A stretch of 64,000 bases of DNA from Cymbomonas tetramitiformis (lineage: Eukaryota > Chlorophyta > Pyramimonadophyceae > Pyramimonadales > Pyramimonadaceae), in contig LGRX02035202.1 of assembly GCA_001247695.2 (NCBI GenBank), positions 1 to 64,000 on the forward strand, read 5' to 3'. The position numbers and the translations under genes were made by a program. Shown one piece after another: positions 1 through 12,400 of this stretch (the first letter of the stretch is position 1; each line of letters starts with the position of its first letter). Below the pieces are notes generated by a model that saw only the letters and a list, made by a program, of their open reading frames with translations, had not been told where the DNA came from and ran no database searches.

Positions 1-390
1 CCCCCTTGCTGATCCCCCCCCCCTGGTTGGTTTGCTTTTCATTCCCTTTCGCTGCTTTTGCATTGGTTGAAGGTGAATTTTGGGGATATGGCTGCAGGCT
101 TGAGGAATCTGTGTGAAGGCAGCCCGGCGGTGCAAGAGATGATTCGGTATGTTGCCACGTCAGCGCTTGGATTTGATACCCACGTTGTGTCGTTATGCCG
201 TTGTGCTCTCGCTCCACCACTACCCTACGACGAGGGTAGGAGGGGCTGCAATGTGGCAGTGCACCTGGGCCACGCCATCTTTACATAGTGTGGGCAGGGT
301 GTATATAAAAACATAGTGTGGGCAGGTTTCTAGTAGGGGTTAAAGCATGGCTTCTTTAGAGAATAAGGTGTGCCTTTCCTTGTAACGTGT
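1..390. other. No recognisable gene
   Basis: Short reading frames only, none with a recognisable motif. The first 30 bases are a C-rich tract. I see nothing that supports a gene or RNA here. Confidence 0.5.
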
Positions 391-1053
391 TTAGAGGTCA
401 CCGCGCGGCCCACCCGTCTAGGTGAAGGCATTTTAGAGGTCACCGCGCGGCCCACCCGTCTAGGTGAAGGCATTTTAGAGGTCACCGCGCGGCCCACCCG
501 TCTAGGTGAAGGCATTTTAGAGGTCACCGCGCGGCCCACCCGTCTAGGTGAAGGTATTTTAGAGGTCACCGCGGCCCACCCGTCTAGGTGAAGGCATTTT
601 AGAGGTCACCGCGGCCCACCCGTCTAGGTGAAGGCATTTTAGAGGTCACCGCGCGGCCCACCCGCCTAGGTGAAGGCATTTTAGAGGTCACCGCGCGGCC
701 CACCTGCCTAGGTGAAGGCATTTTAGAGGTCACCGCGGCCCACCCGTCTAGGTGAAGGCATTTTTAGAGTGTCACCGCGCGGCCCACCCGTCCAGGTGAA
801 GGCATTTTTAGAGGTCGCGCGGCCCACTCTGCCTAGGTGAAGGCATTTTAGAGGTCACCGCGCGGCCCACCCGTCTAGGTGAAGGCATTTTAGAGGTCAC
901 CGCGCGGCCCACCTGTCTAGGTGAAGGTATTTTAGAGGTCACCGCGCGGCCCACCCGTCTAGGTGAAGGCATTTTAGAGGTCACCGCGCGGCCCACTCGT
1001 CTAGGTGAAGGCATTTTAGAGGTCACCGCGCGGCCCACCCGTCTAGGTGAAGG
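391..1053. repeat. 42-bp minisatellite, about 16 copies
   Basis: A unit containing AGAGGTCACCGCGCGGCCCA followed by a CCCGTCTAGGTGAAGGC segment repeats about sixteen times. Most steps are 42 bp; three copies lack one GC pair and step 40 bp. Because 42 is a multiple of three, a 14-residue peptide repeat stays open on the minus strand, but copies with the 2-bp deletion break that frame, so I read this as non-coding minisatellite. Copies are nearly identical, which suggests recent expansion or homogenisation. Confidence 0.95.
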
Positions 1054-2905
1054 CGCGCACACTAGGCAACCCCTGAGACCGCTTGTAGCCCGCTCATAGG
1101 CCTTGTATGTTGTGGGTCCAGTAAGTGCACGGCAGACCAAAAATATAATTTGCTTGGCTTGAAAAAGTCTCGCATGGAGCTCAAGCATCCCCTCCCGCTG
1201 CTCCTGGCATCTGAGTTTTAGCTACTCCCGAGATTCCACCTGGACAGTATGATAGAATCGGAGCACATCGGCGTGGCTGTATGCAGGAAGATGGAGGCAG
1301 TTGGAGTGCAAGACAATGCAAACCTGCAGGCCCAAGGTGAGCCATCGGCATTGCCGCTCTTTGCTTGCATCTAACCATGCAACCTGGAGTGCAATATTTG
1401 CGATGATCTCGATCGGTTTGCCTCACACAGTGGCGGCATGTTCTTTCCATCGGTAATGAGCACATCGGTCATTGGGGTTGCATGGCAGGGTTGCGTGTGG
1501 AAATGGATCCTTCATCTCAACGGCCAAAATTTATGCCAATCGAACCACAAGAAAAAGAGAAAAACTAGGAAATAGGGCAAAGGGGAGGTGGGTGCGTATA
1601 GTCTTTATATGTCCTGCATATTGGTGCCCCCCCACTGTGAAGATGTGCGGGATGCGTTATATGCTTGTCATTGAAGCTCTTGAACCTATGAAGTTCTACC
1701 CCTGATTGTATAAGGATACAATGCCCTACATGTGATGTTGTGATCTTGCAAGCAAAACTGAGCCACTGCAATCATCGTATCTGTGGCAAATGCAGACGAC
1801 CCTCTGTTTAGATGTTGATATTTGTGATGCTGGTATTTGGATATTTGATCATAGCATAAATCTCGATACCGTGTTTACATTATTGATTTATGAAATATTT
1901 TAGGCATCAACGAAGTCTTTTTAAATGGTTTAGGTCCCAAGGAATTGTTTGTTAAAATAAGATTTTTCAACCATTCCTAGCTGTTTTTTTGTAGAAGGAA
2001 TTGTTTCTTAATATACAGGTTGGCCCGTTAAAACTAGTACATCGTTTCGGTGTTCGCGAGTCACTTTAGCGTTGCATCAAGCTGCAGGGTGTGATCCTAA
2101 TGGCACTTGGTGGAAGGGTGCAGGGCCCACGCATAGTTATAATTGCCCCACCACAATTCGATTCGAGCCCCCCACACACGCGTGCATCACCGCACGGAAA
2201 CGTGCAACTTGTACGTATTCCACGCACGAATCGTGTTACGCGTACTAGGGTCACGGCGCGTATTCTGCCCATCGGACTTGATCTAAATTTTGTTACATGC
2301 ATGTTGACAAGACCTTATTGCACATGCAACCCTGAAATATGCCTAGAAGCGCGCGGTCTAGCCTACACAAAAACATTTTGTCAAAGTGTTACACCCACGC
2401 ACACGTCACCACGTGTAACGCAAAACTACATTAGTGCATAATCAATTCGGGGATCATCTAATAAATCGGAAATAATTACGGTGCGTCCCGAGTCACTAGT
2501 GGCACCCAAATCAGGCACCGACAATCCGACAAAAAGTAAGTTTGGGAGAGGGGGCTGTCCATTATATGTATGGTGTCGAAGGGGGGCGATTTTGAAGGAA
2601 ATAGTTTCTACCCCTCGCCTCATCGCTCCGTCGCTCCCAAAGTCGGTTCCCTTTCGGGAGCCATTTCATGTCGATATATCTACTCGAGCTGCGCATGCAG
2701 CTTATGGGAGAAGATTCTGATAACTTAACGCCATGATGAGATATGGCCCGATTTCCGATGCAGTAGTTTTAGCGGGCCAACCTGTACGCGATTTATGCAT
2801 TTGTTATTTATATTATATATGCACTTCCGCAATAATACTCATGTTTTTATTTAAAAAAAGCGATAAGCAGAATCGCTTAAAAACCTCCCCGTATACGGCA
2901 TATAA
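1054..2905. other. Gene-poor stretch
   Basis: Short overlapping frames on both strands show no family motif, no plausible splice-linked exon set and no composition shift. AT-rich around 1800-2000. I cannot assign a function. Confidence 0.4.
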
Positions 2906-3115
2906 TGCTGAAAGCGGGCAGCCCTGTCAGGCAGGCCCCTAACCATAGGTTTAGAAATCCGTCCAGAGGTAGTGGCCGCAGAGTAAGAGTTCGAGCCGAG
3001 CGGGTTTTCGGTTTCAAGTAAACATATATATTTCGTTAATTCAATATATCAAGTTATCCGTTCGAAACTGCTACACTCTGATATTTGATATTCACTTCCG
3101 AGGGATATACCGGAC
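2906..3115 (+). repeat. Degraded LTR of the gag-only retroelement family
   Basis: The stretch starts TGCTGAAAG and carries a GGCAGCCCTG block and a GCAGGCCCCTA block in the same order as the intact LTR at 19870-20124. It ends in GATATACCGGA where the intact LTR ends GATATTCCGGTA. Similarity between the blocks is patchy, so this is an old decayed copy. No partner LTR is visible. Confidence 0.6.
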
Positions 3116-3873
3116 GTATCCTGCTAGGTGCTGGACCCATCCACGGTTTAATCCACTACTGAGTTTGGCCATGATTGCCTAGACAACGCAGGTTGAGTAA
3201 GTGGTACGTTTGAGGGTGCGTTCGGTCTCCACACGGGAGTTATGTTAAACAGCGACGTGCAATGTGCCGCGTTTCGCGGGTGGTGCTGCGACGCATTTAT
3301 TATTTGTTTGATGAGGCCCCTCCTCGGAACCGATTGTCAGATCGCATGACCCCGACACCGAGCAGAACCGTTATACTAGTTGACGTCGACATCAAGAATT
3401 CCGCCTTCACCACGCCGTTTCGCGTATGGCTTCATCTGGCGGTTGCTGCGACTACGAATCATTCCGAATCTTACGACCAGACCGCACCCCGCCTAGCACA
3501 GACTCACTATTTGGGCATGTTAAGAATGGATACAATATATATATATAACAGCGCGACGTAAGTTTTGCAGGAGTCTGGCTTGGACGCCTCCATCAGGCTT
3601 CTAGATGCGGTGCGTGATTCGCCCACGTGTCGCACGCCTCCGGTGCCAGTACCGCCAGCGGCACAGAACGCTGGGGACGATGACGCGACCAAGGCCGCGA
3701 GGACAAATTACGGCGGGGAGGACAAGGCCATCCGATCGTCAACAGGATCTACGCCAAGGGTAGACACCGCAAGTGGGCCAAGCAATGCCATTCGACAGCA
3801 TCAGCTTGGGGACGACTACTTCGGGGACGCCACTGAAGTCTCCAAACCGCCCTACGTTCCTAGCACTGTCTAA
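3116..3873 (+). pseudogene. Decayed leader and gag N-terminus of an LTR element
   Basis: The leader downstream of the decayed LTR repeats features of the intact element at 19870-23406: a CCCATCCACG block and GTTTGGCCATGATT near 3163. A reading frame at 3565-3873 begins SGLDASIRLLDAVRDSPT, which parallels SDIDASLRLIDGVRNTPT near the start of the intact gag. The downstream part keeps only scattered identity (for example an LGDDYF stretch against LGDKKHHF) and then stops, so only about the first hundred gag residues remain. The parent element belonged to the family now intact 17 kb away; this is an inference from order and similarity. Coordinates are approximate. Confidence 0.6.
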
Positions 3874-3878
3874 CACGC

Positions 3879-4330
3879 GTGTTATAGACGTGTTGCAAGC
3901 ATCTTACGGATATTTTGTAATGACATGACGTGTTAAACAGAATCTCAACACGTCTATAACACTGTCCACGCTGCAGTGCGTTGAAAGTGAGCATGCTAGC
4001 AGTGGCACCCAAATGATGTCAGAACCGCCCACTATCATTTGGTATCATCTACGGAAGGGTCTAATGGTATGCTCTGAAATTTTCACGGTATTTGGACGCG
4101 TATCGCGAAAGTTGGTATTTGGGGGCTTCGGAGCCAGTAGAGGGGCCATGGCGTGTTAAACGGGCAAGACGTGTAACGGTGTTTGCAACATGCCTTCAAC
4201 ACGTCCTAACACAACCGTATCATAGACGTATTGTAGACGTGTTAAAAGCATTGTCATGAAATATTTCAAGACGTCCTCGACGCATACATAACATGTGTTA
4301 ATTAACGTGTTAAAGACGTGTTCACGAAAT
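3879..4330. repeat. ACGTGTTAAA-type motif cluster with 17-bp inverted repeat
   Basis: A perfect 17-bp inverted repeat, GTGTTATAGACGTGTTG at 3879-3895 and its complement at 3946-3962, could fold into a hairpin with a 50-base loop. Variants of ACGTGTTAAA and ACACGTC recur to about 4320 in both orientations. This looks like a decayed MITE or foldback element, with no clean ends or target duplication seen. Confidence 0.5.
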
Positions 4331-4559
4331 GTTATTTAACATACCTTCAAGGTAGCCTCCCACTTGTGTCGCGAGGTCTTTTCATTTGTCGTGTCGCAAA
4401 AAGATTCGTTTATATTAACGACGCTTCGCAGCTTTTTCAAAAATATGCTGTTTTTCATTTCGTTCCCCTTAAAAGCGAAACAGGTTTCTGGGGGGGTGAC
4501 ATCGACAGGCCACACCGCGGGAGCTGTCCCTCAAAAATGATGGCGTTGGAAAATTTCCA

Positions 4560-5215
4560 ACATTTTCCTGCCGATGTCAGCAGTCCTAGGGGTGTCCTAC
4601 CCCGGATTGTGTCGAGCGCTCGCGCTTTACCGGCCAATCATGATACGATAGCATCTGAGAGATACCACGAATATGGGTCATACGCAGAATAACCAATTGC
4701 AATTTTTGACACAAAAATTCTAAATGCGATCGATGCTCCAAGGCCAGAGGTGTGCGTCTTGGGCAAAAGCTCCCGCGTTTAATCTAACGGTTTTACCGAT
4801 CTCAGCAGTCCTACGTAGGATTGCATCGACCGATCGTTCGTAACCGACAATGAGAGACACGTTTATCCATTCAAAATTAGACCACGAAGATATGCGGAAT
4901 TTCCAATTATGAATTTGTCGCAAAACTTCTCTAACAGTGTTACCGATCTCGGCAGTCCTACACAGGATTGTATCGACCGATCGTTCGTAACCGACAATGA
5001 GTGACACGGGTAACAATTCCATATTTTACCACGAGGATATGCGGAATTTTCAATTGTGAATTTGTCGCAAAACTTCTCTAACAGTTTTGCCGATCTCAGC
5101 AGTCCTACACAGGATTGTATCGACCGATCGTTCGTAACCGACAATGAGAGACACGATTAACAATTCCATATTTTACCACGAAGATATGCGGAATTTCCAA
5201 TTATGAATTTGTCGA
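4560..5215. repeat. About 147-bp tandem repeat, three clear copies plus one diverged
   Basis: Copies start near 4796, 4944 and 5090 and share ACCGATCTC.GCAGTCCTAC, ATCGACCGATCGTTCGTAAC and GATATGCGGAATTT. A more diverged copy lies at 4560-4700. Part of each unit (ATCGACCGATCGTTCG) is close to a palindrome. No coding potential. Confidence 0.85.
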
Positions 5216-6411
5216 AACGATTGCGAATTCACGATTGAAGATATCTTCGTTCAATCGAGATACGATATGTGTCATGCCATAATATCGCGAATTGTTAAGC
5301 TGAACCGCTTACTATTGAAGTCTGAGTCTTTTGCGGCGCGCTGTTTTCATCACCTACTGTCCTGAGCCCTTTGTATTTGTTTTGGCGGACTTATTTCCGT
5401 TTTTACAATGCAATGCGTGTGGGAAAGTGCATGGTGTGTGCCTGCGCAGAACCTGCGTGACAGGGGAGGGGGGGGTATTGCTTTCGCCTCACATCCCTTT
5501 GATTTGTGCCTGATTTCTGATTTTTTCGAGCAGGCTCGGTTTAGAATGTGCAGAGATTCCTGGAGGCCGGTGGGGCGTTCCCACTGCTCGACGGATTGGG
5601 ATATGTTTCCAACATCTCTGCTGAGGATCGATTAGTGTTTTGTTCAGGATTCCGATTTTACGCTTGGCCTGTTTTCAGATGTGCCAGCAGCTTTTTTTCT
5701 CCTGCACAGTTAAATTGTGGGACGCACGAACACGGTGACCGTACGGGCATTCGCTGCTTGTCCGCATGTATATGCATTTCGTCGTCTGCTAACTTTCACT
5801 ATTTTGTACTTTACTGAAACTCTTAAGCCCGAGCAAGCAATATGATATGCGCTCTCCTGCAAGTATACGCATTGCCATACGCTGACAGATGGAACATACT
5901 CTACAGGTTAAATCATTATGGTGAAATCAGTTTACAGTAGACAGGCCGGGGGTGCATAAGCTGTTTTCATCATGTGGTAAAGTGGGACCTTATATGCCTG
6001 CAATCTACGCAATGCATCTTGTAAACCTGATTAGCTATCTCGGCAGCAAGCCAAATGTGCAGCACATTGCGCCGGGATTTCATATCGATGTCCTTTGTTT
6101 GAATATATACACTTGAAAATAGGAATACAGACCAGCCCAGGGCTTCACTAATGGTGCACTATTCGTTGCACCAGAAGTGCTCAAAAATCTCAGCTGAACT
6201 CTTGATCGGCTTCGCTGAACCAGGGACAGGGGCAGTTCATTCCCTCCAGTTCATGGGACTACATAATGCGCAACCCAGCACACAAACTCGGAGGCATGGA
6301 ACTTGAAGGATCGTGCCCTCCCTCACTCAATATTTGTTTTTGACTCCCACCATCCGATCAGCATCATGTATCCTAGACTATCAGAAACCTGTAATTCCAT
6401 TGTGCAGGCAG
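5216..6411. other. Intergenic, downstream flank of the PNUTS-like gene
   Basis: No frame with recognisable motifs. The part next to 6412 must include the 3' untranslated region of the minus-strand gene that ends there. No polyadenylation signal could be assigned with confidence. Confidence 0.4.
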
Positions 6412-9400
6412 CTACCGCCAGTCCCGGTCCCACTCTTCGTCCCTCATGCCTTCGACACGTTCATGCAAGAAATTGCAGGAGTTCCCATTTCGGCAGCCCT
6501 GAGCCAAATCCTCTCCCCCCCCACCGCCTCAACCACGGAATCCCCAAAGCCCCTCAGACATCGCAAGCTGCACCCAGCCCACCTTCAGGAAGTACTGTTC
6601 GACTCTACCTGAGCACTTCAGGGTTTGCGGCACGTCGTGTGTCGTGTCGCGTCGTGCCGTGTCGGGCCGGGGCCGGGGCCGTGGCGTCTCGCGTCGTGCC
6701 GTGTCGTGCCTGGTTGTGCCGTGTCGTGTCATGGCATGTCTGCCTGGTTGTGTTGTGTCGTGTCGTGCAAAGCAAGGCATTACACTTCCATCCTTTTGAT
6801 GTGGCCATGCGTCCGCGTATTCCCGCATCTCCTCCAAGCAAAGAGTGACATCTAGCCGAGGACCAACAGCGCTGCCTCCAGTGGCAAAGAATACAAATGG
6901 ACGGAGGTGGAGAATGGGGGCAAGGGTCGTGCATTGCAGGTTCCCTCAAGGGCTGCATGGGCATCGAGCAGGAGAGAACGGGCCAGGAACACTCAGGGAA
7001 GGCGCTCACCCTTGACGTATTGAAGAAATTGCATATTCGTGAGCTGCCCCCCCCTTTACCTTTCCCCCCTCCCTTGACTGAACCTCCTTTCATCCCCCCT
7101 TTACTCATGCCCCCGTCCTTCCCACTCCCCTTTCCACCCTTACTGCTCAGACTCTCCATCTCCCCCTGCCACCCTTTGCCGTTGCCTTTCCCTTTGCCAT
7201 CCCCTTTTCCTTTGCTGCTGCCCTTGAAACCTCCTCCCTTTCCCTTGCCCTCGTGCAACCCGCTCGACCCCCCCTTACCACCCCTCCCTGGGTGCATCAA
7301 GGGCGCGGGCGCTAGCAGCACTTGAGGCCCAGGGCGACCCCGACTGCCTCCCCCGCCCCCAGCCTGCCCCCCATGCATGCTCTCGTGCTCATACTCATCA
7401 TACGGCATGCCATACTCATCTCTCGGGCCATACTCATCTCTCTTGTCATACTCATCTCTCGGGTCATACTCATAATCATCATATCCTCCCGGCCTTCCGC
7501 CATTCTCCCTGCCCCCATCCCACCCACTCGGGCCACGCTCCACCGCCATCCGCGCAGGGTGCACGTCGTACCCTCCGCGCCCATGAGGCGCTGCTCCACC
7601 ATCCAGTGGGCCTTCCCGCGAAGACCGGTAGCCCATCTCCCGTTCCGAAACCTCGCTCCTGCCACCACGGTGCTGCGGATGCTTGCCCATGCCCTCCATG
7701 CCTCTGCCCCCTGCCACTCTCTGCGGCGCGGATGGGTACTGCGGGTGGTGAGGCCGAGCCGGCGCCAGTGAGGTCGGCTGCTGAGGGAACTGCTGCTGGT
7801 GCAGGGAGTGGCGGGGCTGAGCCAGGTTATTAGGATTCAGTTCCAGCTGCGACTGCATCAGCTGTGGCTGGACTTGCTGCTGCGACTGCTGTGGCTGCTG
7901 CGGCTGCGGCTGTGGTTGGTGGTTCAGGTGCGGTTGCTGCTGCTGTGCTTGCTGCTGTTTCGGTATTTGCTGCTGCTGTGCTTGCTGCGGCTGGTGCTGC
8001 GGCGGCGGCTGGTGCTGCGGCTGGTGCTGCTGCGGCGGCTGGTGCTGCGGCGGCGGCTGGTGCTGCGGCGGCGGCTGGTGCTGCGGCGGCTGGTGAGGAT
8101 GCTGGTAAGGCGGCTGTGGGGGCGGCTTCTGCAGCGCTGCAACCTGCGGAGGCGCAGAAGCTGACGGAGGCGCAGAAGCTGGCTGCGCCTGAGCCTGGCT
8201 TGGCATGCCATCCGCCTGCACGTGCCCGCACCAGTCCACCCCTTCATTACACAATTCAAATCAACTCCCTCTCCCTTCGTCCCCCATCCTATGCACCTCT
8301 CCCTTCGTCCCCCATCCCATGCAGCCCGCCCTCACCAGCGCGGCCTCTCGTCCCCAACTTACTGTCACAGGGAGCGTGCTTGAAATCAGTTAGCGGGAGG
8401 CAGTTGCACGGCTCTCCAAGGGGGAACTCCGCAGCATGGGCCCTCCTGAGGTCAGCAGCCTCTGCACCAGGCGAGGGGCCTGAAAGAACAAGACACGACA
8501 GCTCCGCACTCACCGAGGAAGCGACTTGGTACCCCACAAACAGGGTCTCAATTAGCCCTGGGGTTTGCAGCAGCTCCTGGAGGCGGCCCGAGTCCGCGTT
8601 CATCATCTGCGACGCCACCGAGTATGCCACATCCACCACTGCCGAGTGCCCCCCCTGCAGCGGCTCCCCTTGCGCTTCCACGCCGGTGCCAGGCGCCCCC
8701 GCGCTCCGGGCTGCCGGGGAGACAGCCCTGCCGGGATTCGCCTCCGCGCCTGCCGGGTGGGCATGAGCCGCCCCTCGGAGATGCTCCGGTTTTGGCGTGG
8801 GCTGTTGCAGAGGTAGACCGAGGGCTTGCAAGGCCTCGGAGGCCTCCGCCCCAATCAACTCACCCCCTGCGGCGGCCTCTTGCTGCGGCGGCGGCTGCTT
8901 CTGCTGCTGCTGCTGCTGCGGTTGCAACTGGTGCGCTGGGCTGAGGGCGGCGTTGCCCACCATCAGCGCGGCGTGCGGCGTCCACGTGGCGGGATCCACC
9001 CGCAGCTGGCTCTTCTGGTGCGCCTCGAGGGGGTTCCGGCTTGGAATCAGTGGAGGCTGCGCGGTGGACGGCACCTCGAGGCACGCCGGCTCCTCCAGAG
9101 GTGATGCAGGCGCCATCTTATCACTCGGGGACGTGGTCTCTGCATGCGCCAGAAGTGCCCCCCTCCCCCCAACGAGTGAGCTCGACTCTGTGGTCGGAAG
9201 GGCTGCGCCTGACCCTCAGAGTGGCCCTGGCCCAGGGTGCTTCGGTGGCTCTGCACTGTCCCCCGGCTCTGCTGCACCTCCCCTCCCCAAGTTCTTTTGC
9301 ACCCCCCCCTCCCTGTTCTTTTGTACCATGCCCCTCCCTGTTCTTCTGAACCTCCCCTCCCGGTTCACTTGCACCACCCCTCCCCAAGTTCTTTTGAACC

Positions 9401-12400
9401 ACCCCTCTCCCTGTTCTTTTGAACCACCCCTCTCCCTGTTCTTTTGTACCATGCCCCTCCCTGTTCTTTTGCACCACCCCTCCCCACGATCTTTTGATCC
9501 ACCCCCCTCCCAAGTTCTGTTGAAGTGGCGAGCATGCGCAGGGTCGGGCTCTCCCACCTTTGCACTCTGACGTGCGCTGAAGCTGCGCCGCCTTCTCCGT
9601 GCTCATCTCACCATATGCTACCTTCCTGAAGCCCGGCACACCGCCACCAGTGCACCAGTCACACCCTCGTTGTGAAATATGAGATATAGCCAGCGCCCGT
9701 CCGGTTCAGGCGGCGCGCTTTCCGGCTTGCACCGGAGAGCACCCAAGAAAAACTCACGAGTGACGTGGCGAGGCGCGCGCAGTGAGCACACGGAGGATGT
9801 GCAACGCCGGTGATGGGCGTGCGCGCAGTGCGCTGCACCTGTGGAGTTGCAGCCGAACTGCGACCTTTCTGGAGCGCAGCGCTTGAGGATGGGTGGCAAA
9901 CATCACACGTGCACCGAGCACAGGCAGCGCTTGCCCCGCACGGACACTCAAGCCTCTCGAATACTGGACCGACTTTTAGAAGTATAGTTCAAAGAGCGGA
10001 GAGCTAACTTTTTCTCATTTTCACCCAACTTCATGCTTAGACCGGACCCAAATCGATACACAGACTAAACTGAGCCATTTGGCATTTGACTGTGAACTCT
10101 GCCCTCAGCGATCTCCGCATTTCACACGTGTGGTCGCAGGCACCGCCCACTCTGCACGGCATGGAGTGCACGTGTAAATAGTTGAGAAATTCATTTCTGA
10201 ATTATTTTGGAAGTACGGGGGAGGAATTTGTGCCTTGCAAAAAATGAGCCCGAGGCTCGACGAGGACATGAGAATTTTTTGCGGGTTTTTTCCTGGGGGA
10301 TTTCTCACGGCGAAGCCGAGAGGAATCTGCGAGTTCGACTTTCCTACTGTCTGATTGGCTACGGTGTCACGGGGGAACCGCGACAGTCGTGTCAGATCTG
10401 TGAATTCAAAAAACTTAATGGCAGTGCGGCAGGGATCCCCGCACCAGGCTGGATCGGGAAGCATGAGCTCCGGCGTCACCCACGTATCGTCCGGCGCCTG
10501 TGCTGACTCATCATCGCTGCCGTCAGCGGGTATGGCGGCCTCCTGTTGGCGCGGCTCGGAGGGGTCCTCGGGGTCGCTCCTAACCGCCGCCACCGGCTGA
10601 GTGTGGAAGAACCATCGCACTGCCGTCAGCTGTTCATCATCCGGCCAGTGCACGTTGGCCGTCACGGGTCCCTTGCGGACGCCGGGCATACGGGCGCCGG
10701 GCACAAACACCGGGATGGTCTCCTCTGACCGCTTCTGAGCCACCTGCTTCAGGATCGTCAGCCGCTCCAGCTCCAGCTCAGCCAGGAAGGGCTGCATCCC
10801 CATCCAAGGACTGCCTGCCCTGCCCCCAATACGCGCCGGGGCCTCCACCGAGGCCCCGATGCGCGCTGGCGCCTCCGCCGACATCCGCACCAGCGGCCGG
10901 CGGACTCCTTCCAGGGGAACCACCGCCACTGAAGAGCCACCAGCGCCCTCGCTGCCTGGTGTGCTGCTGCCAGCCCCATCCCCTCCTGCTGGAGTGCCCA
11001 CCGTGCGCCCCTCCCCCGACGTGTCCATCATCATCATCAGTTCCGCCGCACGGTTGCTGGTCCCCGTGGCGGGGGTTTTATTCACCGCTGCCGTTGTTGC
11101 CGCCTTAGACTTGGCTGCCGCAGCACTCTGGTCTGAAGGCTCCGAGGTCGCCTCCGCCCGGCCGCCAGGAAGCTCCTCTGCGGCGTCCGGCGCGGTCGCT
11201 TTTGGCTTAGTAATGGCTGAGGCCATCGTCGCCTTCTTGGCTGCTGTCGCCGTGGACCTCTGTGAGACCACACCGCAATCACCGTCATACTTGCCCCTGC
11301 CTCCTCCACCAGGGGTATTTGGGCGAAAGGTCATCCTCCAACCTCACACTGTGTCCCTCCAGACCAGGCTGACTGTGCGGAGAGAAGCTTCGAGCGCGCT
11401 CACGTGCAGAGCAGCGGTGGGTGCGGAATGCAGTAGCTGTCGCCCAGATCGCGCGACTTCGCAAGCCGAGGCGTTCGAGGTGGGATCTCAGCGGAAGATC
11501 GGAGAAGTCGTGTTGTTGGGATATTTTGGTCAACCACCGTGATGAAGGAGACGATGTCAGGAGAGAGTTTGGCAGAAAAACGAATTAGGTTTCTCAACAA
11601 ATTATGTCTCAGCTAAACTAAAGGCAGGTCAGAATGTAGGGAGAGATCTTTGGAGATTGCCCAAGTGGAGGGCCCGGAAGTGATCAGTCGGGAGAAAGCG
11701 CCACTGGGGAGCGAATGCGAACAGGGGCAAACAGACAGCAGTGAGGATGAGCCCGGTGGAGAGGGTGATAGTGGAGGGGCAGGCAGCAGCGTGGCTCGCG
11801 TTATGCGAAGCTCTCCATTTAAAGCTCGGTTCCGTTCAGGTCACCAAGCACACAAGTGCTCTATTTAAAGCTCGGTTCCGTTCAGGTCACCAAGCACACA
11901 AGTGCTCTATTTAAAGCTCGGTTCCGTTCAGGTCACCAAGCACACAAGTGCTCTATTTAAAGCTCGGTTCCGTTCAGGTCACCAAGCACACAAGTGCTCC
12001 ATTTAAAGCTCGGTTCCGTTCAGGTCACCAAGCACACAAGTGCTCTATTTAAAGCTCGGTTCCGTTCAGGTCACCAAGCACACAAGCGAGGCCCCACACA
12101 TCGCCCACACAAGCGAGGCCCACCAGATACGCACCGGCTGCAGTGGTTGCACGCCCCGGTTTTTTAGCACAACTTCGCCAAGAGAGAGCTTTCCCCTGGG
12201 CGGCGGCCCCGAAGAAGAGATCGCCGGCGCCGCTACTCCGCTGAACATGTCGTCATCCTGGAGAGCCGTGAGCTTGGGAGCCGCTGGGCGCACTTTCTCC
12301 GTCTCCGCTTTTGCTGGTGCCAGCTTCCCGGTTGCTGCTGCGGGTGCCACAGCAGACGCCATAGCAGGGGCTGTCGTGGATGAAGCAGGGACTTGCTGGC

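Noticed and set aside
391..1188. Peptide repeat PSPRRVGRAVTSKM as a structural protein, or the array as CRISPR
   Set aside because: Two-base deletions break the frame, the repeats are contiguous with no unique spacers, and the context is eukaryotic.
1181..1465. Cys-containing minus-strand frame (CRHCVRQTDRDHRKYCTPGC)
   Set aside because: It looks finger-like, but is short, isolated and without splice partners or homologous copy in the window.
7864..8766. Ala-rich 300-residue plus-strand frame
   Set aside because: Shadow of the poly-Gln (CAG) tract of the minus-strand PNUTS-like exon 11.
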